Positions 11,102 to 20,045 of a stretch of DNA of 64,000 nt are shown piece after piece. The DNA comes from Dermatophagoides farinae (Eukaryota > Arthropoda > Arachnida > Sarcoptiformes > Pyroglyphidae). Made by a program: the position numbers and the translations under genes. Position 1 is the first letter of the stretch. Every line of letters begins with the position of its first letter. The notes under the pieces are model-generated. The model saw only the letters and a program-made list of their open reading frames with translations, did no database searches and was not told the origin of the DNA. The stretch lies in assembly GCF_024713945.1 (NCBI RefSeq), contig NC_134679.1, forward strand, positions 3,229,001-3,293,000, in the 5' to 3' direction.

Positions 11102-12277
11102 ATGGCTTATGAAATCGATAAACGTCTTACCGAATTGACTGTAAGAGATTTGCCGTTGAATCGACGGCAGCAATTATCCTCATATTTAAACGTCGAACAA
11201 ATTTTGATGTCTGATTGTGGTCTTGCTCGTGATTATCGAGGTATAGCACAACAATTAAATCTATCATATTCCGAGATTACTCAATTGGAAAAACTATTCG
11301 ATCCTTGTGGATCATTATTGAGCTATCAACAGGTTGCAAAACTAAGCGTATTTGACCTGTTCGAATTGCTCATATCGATTGGCCGATTCGATATTCTCGA
11401 CGACATGATTCCAGTGATTTTGGACGATGTGATCATTCGGATTAACCGTGACCATAATCAATCGGAACAAAAGCTTGTACCTATTCAACATGAATCAACC
11501 ATTTGGTATGACGCATATGTTTGTTATGCTGATTCAGATTTGGATTTCGTTCGTAGTCTTACTGAATACCTTGAAACACCTGCTGTTGGATTTCGTTTAT
11601 TTGTTCGCGATAGAGATCTTATGGTAGGAAATTGGGTATATGAAACATTCGCTAGGCTAATCGAAACACAATGTCGTCGAATGATCATTATATTGTCGCC
11701 GGATTTTTTTAAATCTCATGATTGTAAATTCCAATCCATGTTTGCTGCTGGTTTGGCAATCGAGAAATGTCAACGTATATTGATACCGATTATTTATAAA
11801 CGCTGTGAAACGATACCGTCAATTTTACGGTTAATGAGTAAAATTGACATGAGTAGTATGACGAATTCGATACCCGATTGGTCAATGAATCGATTGATAA
11901 AGTCCATAAGACCAGAGCAATCACCATCACATCATAAACAAATAGAACCGCCAGCTCATAATCGTCCAATCGAATTTGATAATAATAATGACCATAATGA
12001 CGAAAATTCTTCTAATCATCAAAATTTCATGTTACCAATAGAACAACCCGAAATAATAACGATAGATTCGGCAAGAGAAAACAATACTCAGATTATAAAT
12101 AACACCATCATATCTGTGATATCAAATGATGAAAATTCATCATCGACTAGGCCTTTGATTCCAGCTTCTACTGTTATTGCAACTAGTAGTCAAACAGTAT
12201 CGATGAAAAATGTCGATACAAATCGTTCAAAAAATTGGATCAAAACAATTAAAAAGAAAATTAAAGTTGCTTTATGA
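11102..12277 (+). CDS. MYD88: MyD88-like Toll adaptor (death domain plus TIR), intronless
   Basis: Cytoplasmic adaptor linking Toll receptors to Pelle/IRAK kinases. A single exon gives 391 aa. The death domain spans about residues 18-108 (LPLNRRQQLSSYLNVEQIL ... YSEITQLEKLFDPCGSLL ... LFELLISIGRFDIL), closely following the MyD88 pattern. The TIR domain spans about 134-277, with box 1 YDAYVCYAD (136-144), box 2 FVRDRDLMVGN (167-177) and box 3-like FQSMFAAGLAI. In box 2 the usual BB-loop proline is valine (V175). The C-terminal 110 residues are an N/S/H-rich tail absent from the vertebrate protein. It is intronless, unlike most MyD88 genes, which may indicate retroposition or intron loss. It converges on receptor A (65 bp between stops). 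Its 3' end was copied twice downstream (14443 and 17074). Confidence 0.92.
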   Translation: MAYEIDKRLTELTVRDLPLNRRQQLSSYLNVEQILMSDCGLARDYRGIAQQLNLSYSEITQLEKLFDPCGSLLSYQQVAKLSVFDLFELLISIGRFDILDDMIPVILDDVIIRINRDHNQSEQKLVPIQHESTIWYDAYVCYADSDLDFVRSLTEYLETPAVGFRLFVRDRDLMVGNWVYETFARLIETQCRRMIIILSPDFFKSHDCKFQSMFAAGLAIEKCQRILIPIIYKRCETIPSILRLMSKIDMSSMTNSIPDWSMNRLIKSIRPEQSPSHHKQIEPPAHNRPIEFDNNNDHNDENSSNHQNFMLPIEQPEIITIDSARENNTQIINNTIISVISNDENSSSTRPLIPASTVIATSSQTVSMKNVDTNRSKNWIKTIKKKIKVAL

Positions 12278-12317
12278 TTTATGATTATTTTTATAAAATT
12301 TTTTATTTCAAATTTTA

Positions 12318-12323
12318 AATAAA
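12318..12323 (+). terminator. Poly(A) signal of MyD88, overlapping the receptor A terminus
   Basis: AATAAA 40 bp after the MyD88 stop. On the opposite strand, an AATAAA at 12302-12307 serves receptor A, whose stop is at 12343. The two genes therefore share a 65-bp convergent terminator region. Confidence 0.5.
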
Positions 12324-12342
12324 GATACTGTGTTTCAATTGC

Positions 12343-13906
12343 TCATTTATTCATGAATGTTTCTATATGTTTTAATATGAAAAATAACATTCCTACATAA
12401 ATAAAAAAAAGCTAATCGGATGAGAGAAAAAAAATTAATAATTTTTCTCATCAAATTCATTTTAAATTATTATACATACATTGAGAAGAGTCTGACCAGT
12501 AATTGTACCAATTGGTTCGAAACTAGGTCCATATTTTTTTCCATTCATTAATCTTTCGAACCAATTTTCATAACGTAATTTTAATCCAGTGTGTTTAATT
12601 ACAGGAATGATGGCTGGCAAATATTTGTCGACACTATGTAAGAGACTTGTTTGTATAGCCAGAATGCCTAGTCCAATGGTTAATATTAAACTATGGATGA
12701 TGAACACAATATATACTTGTAATCGTAATTCAGAATTATTGTTGAGCGATCTTAGAGAAACCAAACTCATCACATGGATTGGAATGCTAAATGCAATGAA
12801 TATGAAAAAAAATGGACCCCATACTTCTTGAAATGATTTACAAAAATAAATGGATAGTCGTAAATGTTCACAATGTATTACACAAAGTTGTTGTATCATT
12901 TTAATGGGCAAACATCGGCCACGAATTGTTGGTATGAATAGGTAATCGATTTTCATCGAAAAATTGGTTGCAATATTACGCAATTGATGTTTCATTTCAG
13001 CGATTGTACAAATGACATAGGTAAAGATCAACAATTGTAGTGTGGAAATGAAAATTATAAATCGTAATAATAGCCATACGAAATAGATTATCAGGAACAT
13101 TTCTCCAATAAATAGCAGCAATCGATTCCATAGATAAATTTTAAATGGTTGATAAAGATTTTCATATGAATGGAAAGAAATTTGTAGCGTTAATGGACCT
13201 AAAAAAATTATCGGTCAACAATTTAAGTTGACTTGACTTTTGTAAATTTAATCTTACCGTAAGCAATTTTAATAAATCGAAAACATTTTTCAAGAATAGT
13301 TTGGGTAATGATTAATTTCTGTCTACAATTCATTGACATTGTCGCTAAAGTATTAAATTTTGCAAAGGATGCCAATCGTCTATGGTCAACATTTTCTAAT
13401 TTGAACCATAATTTAAAAATTATCAAATGACGATAAAACCATCGTTTAAAATTGTTTCGATCAATGTTTTCATGAAAATCAGCTAGCTTGGCATCAATTT
13501 TATCACGCAATTTCTCTTCTGACAACAAACATTGGTTATATTGTTGTCGATTAATAACGATCAGATCATATAGTAATTGAAATGAAACAGAAAGTACATT
13601 TGGTTGATTATAAAGTGATACATGTGCTCGAAATGCAATTAGCACTAACATTAGAATCAATATCATGAAATTAATGTAAAGATGTTTATGATCTGCATAG
13701 ATGTTTAAACTATATGGATCCATTTGCCATAATCTGGAATCAGATGGTGTTGAATCAATCGCGTAGCTTATGATGCACGATACTAAACGAGTGATAATTA
13801 TATAAAATACACATGAATCCAATCGACATTTCCTTCGATATTGACGATCGCCATTTTTTTCAACTATAAATTTTAATTCATCATGGCAAATACCAGAAAA
13901 ATTCAT
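12343..13906 (-). CDS. Gustatory-receptor-like seven-TM receptor, copy A
   Basis: Insect-type chemoreceptor-like membrane protein. Minus-strand exons are 13906-13258, 13198-12480 and 12411-12343, with introns of 59 and 68 bp; 478 aa. Many hydrophobic segments are visible (for example CVFYIIITRLVSCIISYAI, INFMILILMLVLIAF, LLLFIGEMFLIIYFVWLLL, FFFIFIAFSIPIHVMSLVSL). The third exon was inferred: the second exon could read on to a stop at 12462, but LLN|GTATGT is a good donor, and the exon after it encodes LFFIYVGMLFFILKHIETF, a final TM helix. The same frame is kept in copies B and C, and it aligns with the end of the single-exon receptor at 34829-36166. A phase-0 intron before the last helix is usual in arthropod GR genes. 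The ligand is unknown. Confidence 0.75.
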
Positions 13907-14442
13907 GTTTAGTTATTATGGCCGATTGTTACGGTTTTCGATGGCTAAATGTTGGGGAAAAAAATCATTTTGTAATATTATAACAATGGAAATTTTTGTG
14001 TAATGATTTTGTTTGTGAATAATAAAAAAATTTTCAGCCACCGTTATCATTAAAATAACATTAAAAAATAATGCCAAGATCGATAAGGGAAATGTATGTA
14101 TGGTACATTCATTTATATTATACTATATACTCCTCTAAGGGCACGTGGTTTGTTATGAAACAGAATCATTGCGACAAAATTCGAAACCAAAGTGAAAATT
14201 TTAAGAATGAATAAAAATATAAAGTAGCGTTGGATACTAGCTTTTCAAAAAAAATTGATTATTATTTGGAATTTTGTTTACACGATTCAAATAATCATCA
14301 TTTACGATTATAATGGCAGAAAGAACAATAATAAAATCAATTTATAGATTAGATAGTCTTATGATTTGTCTTTAATTCAACGATCAATTCATTAAGCTAC
14401 AAGGTTGTGTTGTTAATGTTTTTTTCCCTACATTTTTTTGAA

Positions 14443-14855
14443 ATTTATAAACGCTGTGAAATGATACCGTCAATTTTACGGTTAATGAGTAAAATTGACA
14501 TGAGTGGTGTGAAGAATTTTATCGGGCAATGAAATGGTTGATAATGTCCATAAGACCGAAGCCATCATCATCTCATCATAAACAAATAGAACCGCCAGCT
14601 CATGATCGTCCAATAGAATTTAATAATAATGACCATAATGACGAAAATTCTTCTAATCATCAAAATTTCATGTTACCAATAGAACAACCCGAAATAATAA
14701 CGATAGATTCGACTAAAGAAAACAATACTCAGATTATTAATAATACCATCATATCTGTGATATCAAGTGATAAAAAACTCATCATCGACTAGGCCTTTGA
14801 TTCCAGATTCTACTGTCATTGCAACTAGAAAAAGAAAATCAATGTTGCTTTATGA
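14443..14855 (+). pseudogene. MyD88 3' fragment in unit B
   Basis: A decayed copy of MyD88 from codon 231 to the stop, carried passively in the duplicated unit. It begins at ATTTATAAACGCTGTGA, as in the parent. It lacks the death domain and most of the TIR domain and has no promoter of its own. Differences from the parent include changes in the first 90 bp that close the parental frame, a one-base gain in a run of A near 14777, and loss of about 64 bp near the 3' end, between the codons for IATS and the final KVAL. An 87-codon open stretch (14529-14792) survives in the N/H-rich tail by chance or recent origin. Confidence 0.85.
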
Positions 14856-14912
14856 TTATTTTTAAAAATTTTTTATTACAAAATTTAATTAAGGACACTG
14901 TTTTTCGATTGG

Positions 14913-16479
14913 TCATTCATTCATGAATGTTTCTATATGTTTTAAAATGAAAAATAACATTCCTACATAAATAAAAAGAATCTAATCGGATGAGAGAAAA
15001 AAATTAATAATTTTTTTTCATTAAATTGATGTTAAATTATTATACATACATTGAGTACAGTATGACCAGTAATTGTACCAATTGGTTCGAAACTAGGTCC
15101 ATATTTTTTTCCATTCGTTAATCTATCAAACCAATTTCCAAAACGTAATTTAAATCTAGTATATTTGATTTCAGGAATGATGGCTGGCAAATATTTAGAT
15201 ACACTATGTAGAAGACTTGTTTGTATAGCCAGAGTGCTTAGTGCAGCGATTAATGTTAAACTATGAACAAAGAACGTAATATATACTTGTAATCGCAAAT
15301 GATGGGAATCATTACTCGTCGATCTTAGCGAAACCAAACTCATCACATGGATTGGAATGCTAAATGCAATGAATACGAAAAAAAATGATCCCCATACTTC
15401 TTGAAATGATTTACAATAATAAATGGATAGTCGTAAATGTTCACAATGTATTACACATAGTTGTTGTATCATTTTAATAGGCAAACATCGACCACGAATT
15501 GTTGGTATGAATAGGTAATAGATTTTCATTGAAAAATTGGTTGCAATATTACGCAATCGATGTTTCATCTCAGCGATTGTACAAATGACATAGGTAAAGA
15601 TCAACAATTGTAGTGTGGAAATGAAAATTATAAATCGTAATAATAGCCATACGAAATAGATTATCAGGAACATTTCTCCAATAAATAGCAGCAATCGATT
15701 CCATAGATAAATTTTAAATGGTTGATAAAGATTTTCATATGAATGGAAAGAAATTTGTAGCGTTAATGGACCTAAAAAAATTATCGGTCAACAATTTAAG
15801 TTGACTTGACTTTTGTAAATTTAATCTTACCGTAAGCAATTTTAATAAATCGAAAACATTTTTCAAGAATAGTTTGGGTAATGATTAATTTCTGTCTGCA
15901 ATTCATTGACATGGTCGCTAAAGTATTAAATTTTGCAAAGGATGCCAATCGTTTATGATCAACATTTTCTAATTTGAACCATAATTGTAAAATTATAAAA
16001 TGGCGATAAAACCATCTTTTAAAATTGTTTCGATCAATGTTTTCGTGAAAATTAGCCAGCTTGGCATCAATTTTGTCCCGCAATTCCTCTTCTGACAACA
16101 AACATTGGTTATATTGTTGTCGATTGATAACGATCAGATCATATGGTAATTGAAATGAAACAGAAAGTACATTTGGTTGATTATAAAGTGATAGTTGTGC
16201 TCGAAATAAAATAAGCACTATCATTAAAATCAATATCATGAAATTAATGTAAAGATGTTTATGATCTACATAGATGTTTATACTATATGGATCAATTTGC
16301 CATAATCTGGAATCAGATGGTGTTGAATCAATCGCGTAGCTTATGATGCACGATACTAAACGAGTGATAATTATATAAAATACACATGAATCCAATCGAC
16401 ATTTCCTTCGATATTGACGATCGCCATTTTTTTCAACTATAAATTTTAATTCATCATGACAAATACCAGAAAAATTCAT
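14913..16479 (-). CDS. Gustatory-receptor-like seven-TM receptor, copy B
   Basis: Same gene structure as copy A: minus-strand exons 16479-15831, 15771-15050 and 14981-14913, 479 aa, all splice sites intact. It is one codon longer than A because of RSTSNDSHH replacing RSLNNNSE in an extracellular or loop segment. The first 80 or so residues are almost identical to copies A and C. The block from the end of exon 1 through the first third of exon 2 matches copy A almost base for base, while the rest matches copy C, suggesting gene conversion. The last exon (ILFIYVGMLFFILKHIETF) differs from A by two residues in the helix and at the last residue (E for K). No disabling changes are seen, so it is probably functional. 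Confidence 0.75.
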
Positions 16480-17073
16480 GTTTAGTTATTATGACCGTTT
16501 GTTACGGCTTTCGATGGCTAAATGTTGGTGTTTAAAAAAAAATTTAGAAAAAGTAAAATTGAAAAAAAGTAACATTGAGAGATTTTGTTTGTGAATAATA
16601 TTAAAATTCTCAGTCACTATTATTATTATAATAACATAAAAAATAATGTCATAATCGATAAAGGATATGTGTGGTACATTCATTTGTACTTTAGTATAGA
16701 ACTATGAATAATAAATGTATTAAATAATGTACATACGAACAACCATTTGTTATGAAACAGAATCATTGGTCATATGACAATGTGAAAATTTTAAGAATGA
16801 ATGAAAATCTAAAGTATTGTTAGATACTAGCTTTTCAAAAAAATTGATTATTATTTGGAATTTTGTTTTCATGATTCAAATAAAAATGATTATTTTTGAT
16901 TAGAATGGCATAAAGAACAATGATCAAATCAATTTATAGATTAGATAGTCTTATGATTTTTCTGTGTTTCTGTATATTCAATTTCATTCATTCAATTATT
17001 GTTTAATTCAACGATCAATTTATTAAGCTACAAGGTTGTGTTGTTAATGTTTTTTTCCTTACATTTTTTGGAC

Positions 17074-17684
17074 ATTTATAAACACTGTGAAAAGATACCG
17101 TCAATTTTACGGTTAATGAGTAAAATTGACATGAGTGGTGTGAAGAATTTTATGCCCAATCGGGCCATGAAATGTTGATAATGTCCATAAGACCGAAGAC
17201 ATCATCATCTTATCATAAACAAATGGAACCGCCAGCTCATGATCGTCCAATAGAATTTAATAATAATGACGAAAATCCTTCTAATCATCAAAATTTCATG
17301 TTACCCATAAAACAATCCGAAATACACTCATACCCCGCTTAACGCTGCCCCGTTTAGCGCTGATTCGATATAACGCTGTATAATTACCCTACATTACATT
17401 ACATTGTTACATTGTATATGAATGGTAAAAATGCATTATGTAAAGATAGCCCCGATTAGCGCTGTTTCGCTTAACGCTCAGAATTTTTGGAACGTAACCC
17501 CCGCGTTAAGCGGGGTATTACTGTAATAACGATAGATTCGACTAAAGAAAACAATACTCAGATTATTATTTATACCATCATATCTGTGATATCAAGTGAT
17601 AAAAAACTCATCATCGACTAGGCCTTTGATTCCAGATTCTACTGTCATTGCAACTAGAAAAAGAAAATCAATGTTGCTTTATGA
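17074..17684 (+). pseudogene. MyD88 3' fragment in unit C, split by a MITE
   Basis: Same decayed MyD88 tail as in unit B (same 3' deletion, same extra A), so the two share an ancestor after the first duplication. It also lacks about 12 bp in the GACCATAAT repeat present in B. A 199-bp transposable element sits between the codons for QPE and IITID. It cannot encode a TIR domain. Confidence 0.85.
17325..17523. mobile_element. pogo/Tigger-like MITE, 199 bp, TA target duplication
   Basis: Non-autonomous DNA transposon. Its ends are inverted repeats of about 21 bp sharing a perfect 16-bp core ATACCCCGCTTAACGC, with two mismatches nearer the tips (CACTC versus CAGTA). TA dinucleotides flank both ends (17323-17324 and 17524-17525), and removing the element plus one TA restores the sequence found in units A and B, so the insertion boundary is exact. 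Internally, several related 15-16 bp direct repeats (CCCCGCTTAACGCTG, CCCCGTTTAGCGCTG and variants) lie below each end. TA target and CAGTAATACC-type ends are typical of the Tc1/mariner superfamily, pogo branch. No transposase is encoded. Confidence 0.88.
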
Positions 17685-17741
17685 TTATTTTTAAAAATTT
17701 TTTATTACAAAATTTAATTAAGGACACTGTTTTTCGATTGG

Positions 17742-19308
17742 TCATTCATTCATGAATGTTTCTATATGTTTTAAAATGAAAAATAACATTCCTACATAAA
17801 TAAAAAGAATCTAATCGGATGAGAGAAAAAAATTAATAATTTTTTTTCATTAAATTGATGTTAAATTATTATACATACATTGAGTACAGTATGACCAGTA
17901 ATTGTACCAATTGGTTCGAAACTAGGTCCATATTTTTTTCCATTCGTTAATCTATCAAACCAATTTCCAAAACGTAATTTAAATCTAGTATATTTGATTT
18001 CAGGAATGATGGCTGGCAAATATTTAGAGACACTATGTAGAAGACTTGTTTGTATAGCCAGAGTGCTTAGTGCAGCGATTAATGTTAAACTATGAACAAA
18101 GAACGTAATATATACTTGTAATCGCAAATGATGGGAATCATTACTCGTCGATCTTAGCGAAACCAAACTCATCACATGGATTGGAATGCTAAATGCAATG
18201 AATACGAAAAAAAATGATCCCCATACTTCTTGAAATGATTTACAATAATAAATGGATAGTCGTAAATGTTCACGATGTATTACACATAGTTGTTGTATCA
18301 TTTTAATAGGCAAACATCGACCACGAATTGTTGGTATGAATAGGTAATAGATTTTCATTGAAAAATTGGTTGCAATATTACGCAATTGATGTTTCATCTC
18401 AGCGATCTGACAAATGACATAGGTAACGATTAACAATTGTAGTGTGGAAATGAAGAATATAAATCGTAATATTAGCCATACGAAATAGATTATCAGGAAC
18501 ATTTCTCCGATAAATAGCAGCAATCGATTCCATAGATAAATTTTAAATGGTTGATAGAGATTTTCATATGAATGGAAAAAAATTTGTAATGTTAATGGAC
18601 CTAAAAAAATTATCGGTCAACAATTTTATTTGACTTTAATCCTGTAAATTTAATCTTACCGTAAGCGATTTTAAAAAATCGAAAACATTTTTCAAGAATA
18701 GTTTGGGTAATGATTAATTTCTGTCTGCAATTCATTGACATGGTCGCTAAAGTATTAAATTTTGCAAAGGATGCCAATCGTTTATGGTCAACATTTTCTA
18801 ATTTGAACCATAATTGTAAAATTATCAAATGACGATAAAACCATCTTTTAAAATTGTTTCGATCAATGTTTTCGTGAAAATTAGCCAGCTTGGCATCAAT
18901 TTTGTCACGCAATTCCTCTTCTGACAACAAACATTGGTTATATTGTTGTCGATTGATAACGATCAGATCATATGGTAATTGAAATGAAACAGAAAGTACA
19001 TTTGGTTGATTATAAAGTGATAGTTGTGCTCGAAATAAAATAAGCACTATCATTAAAATCAATATCATGAAATTAATGTAAAGATGTTTATGATCTACAT
19101 AGATGTTTATACTATATGGATCAATTTGCCATAATCTGGAATCAGATGGTGTTGAATCAATTGCGTAGCTTATGATGCACGATACTAAACGAGTGATAAT
19201 TATATAAAATACACATGAATCCAATCGACATTTCCTTCGATATTGACGATCGCCATTTTTTTCAACTATAAATTTTAATTCATCATGACAAATACCAGAA
19301 AAATTCAT
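17742..19308 (-). CDS. Gustatory-receptor-like seven-TM receptor, copy C
   Basis: Minus-strand exons 19308-18660, 18600-17879 and 17810-17742, 479 aa. It is nearly identical to copy B except in the first third of exon 2 (LILRFIFF, LLIVTYVICQIAEMKHQ versus LLLRFIIF, LLIFTYVICTIAEMKHR) and in intron 1, where B has taken on A-like sequence. Exon 1 runs through the same ...FKIAYG|GTAAGA donor, with one F-for-I change. All splice sites are intact and the frame is open, so it is probably functional. The upstream region contains the nested 149-bp tandem duplication, which may alter its promoter. Confidence 0.75.
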
Positions 19309-19461
19309 GTTTAGTTATTATGACCGTTTGTTACGGCTTTCGATGGCTAAATGTTGGTGTTTAAAAAAAAATTTAGAAAAAGTAAAATTGAAAAAAAGTA
19401 ACATTGAGAGATTTTGTTTGTGAATAATATTAAAATTCTCAGTCACTATTATTATTATAAT

Positions 19462-19761
19462 AACATAAAAAATAATGTCATAATCGATAAAGGATATGTG
19501 TGGTACATTCATTTGTACTTTAGTATAGAACTATGAATAATAAATGTATTAAATAATGTACATACGAACAACCATTTGTTATGAAACAGAATCATTGGTC
19601 ATATGACAATAACATAAAAAATAATGTCATAATCGATAAAGGAAATGTGTGGTACATTCATTTGTACTTTAGTATAGAACTATGAATAATAAATGTATTA
19701 TAAATAATGTACATACGAACAACCATTTGTTATGAAACAGAATCATTGGTCATATGACAAT
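19462..19761. repeat. Nested 149-bp tandem duplication upstream of receptor C
   Basis: Two adjacent near-identical copies, 19462-19610 and 19611-19761, each starting AACATAAAAAATAATGTC and ending CATATGACAAT. The second has a 2-bp TA gain and one base change. Unit B carries this segment once (about 16632-16780), so the duplication arose after B and C split. It lies about 150-450 bp upstream of the receptor C start codon. Confidence 0.9.
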
Positions 19762-20045
19762 GTGAAAATTTTAAGAATGAATGAAAATCTAAAGTATTGT
19801 TAGATACTAGCTTTTCAAAAAAATTGACTATTATTGGGAATTTTGTTTTCATGATTCAAATAATAATGATTATTTTTGATTAGAATGGCATAAAGAACAA
19901 TGATCAAATCAATTTATTGATTAGATAGTCTTATGATTTGTCTGTGTTTCTGTATATTCAATTTCATTCATTCAATTATTGTTTAATTCAATGAGCTACA
20001 AGGTTGTGTTATTGTTGTTTTTTTTTCTAAAAAATTTTTTGAATA

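Larger units (their letters stand above)
11792..14442. repeat. Tandem segmental duplication, unit A
   Basis: First of three direct tandem units. It runs from inside the MyD88 TIR coding sequence, through receptor gene A on the opposite strand, to about 530 bp beyond the receptor start. The units' left edge is marked by the ATTTATAAACGCTG motif at 11792, 14443 and, with one change, 17074. This unit contains the intact MyD88 3' end, so it holds the ancestral arrangement. Confidence 0.85.
14443..17073. repeat. Tandem segmental duplication, unit B
   Basis: Second copy of the 2.6-kb unit: MyD88 3' fragment, then receptor B, then about 590 bp of receptor upstream sequence. It is nearly identical to unit C over most of its length, but switches to near-identity with unit A across about 15577-15897. 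Confidence 0.85.
17074..20045. repeat. Tandem segmental duplication, unit C
   Basis: Third copy of the unit: MyD88 fragment interrupted by a MITE, receptor C, then receptor upstream sequence enlarged by a nested 149-bp tandem duplication. The homology fades at about 20045 after the motif GCTACAAGGTTGTGTT, which also closes units A and B. The right limit is therefore approximate. Confidence 0.8.

Noticed and set aside
12462-12482. Receptor A ending at the stop in exon 2 (…LLNVCIII).
   Set aside because: A good donor precedes these codons and a conserved last exon follows in all three copies, so the longer model is preferred.
16489-16683. 64-codon minus-strand frame, identical in units B and C (19318-19512).
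   Set aside because: Identity reflects the recent duplication, not selection; unit A has no matching frame, and the translation is low-complexity I/F/N. It lies in the receptor 5' flank.
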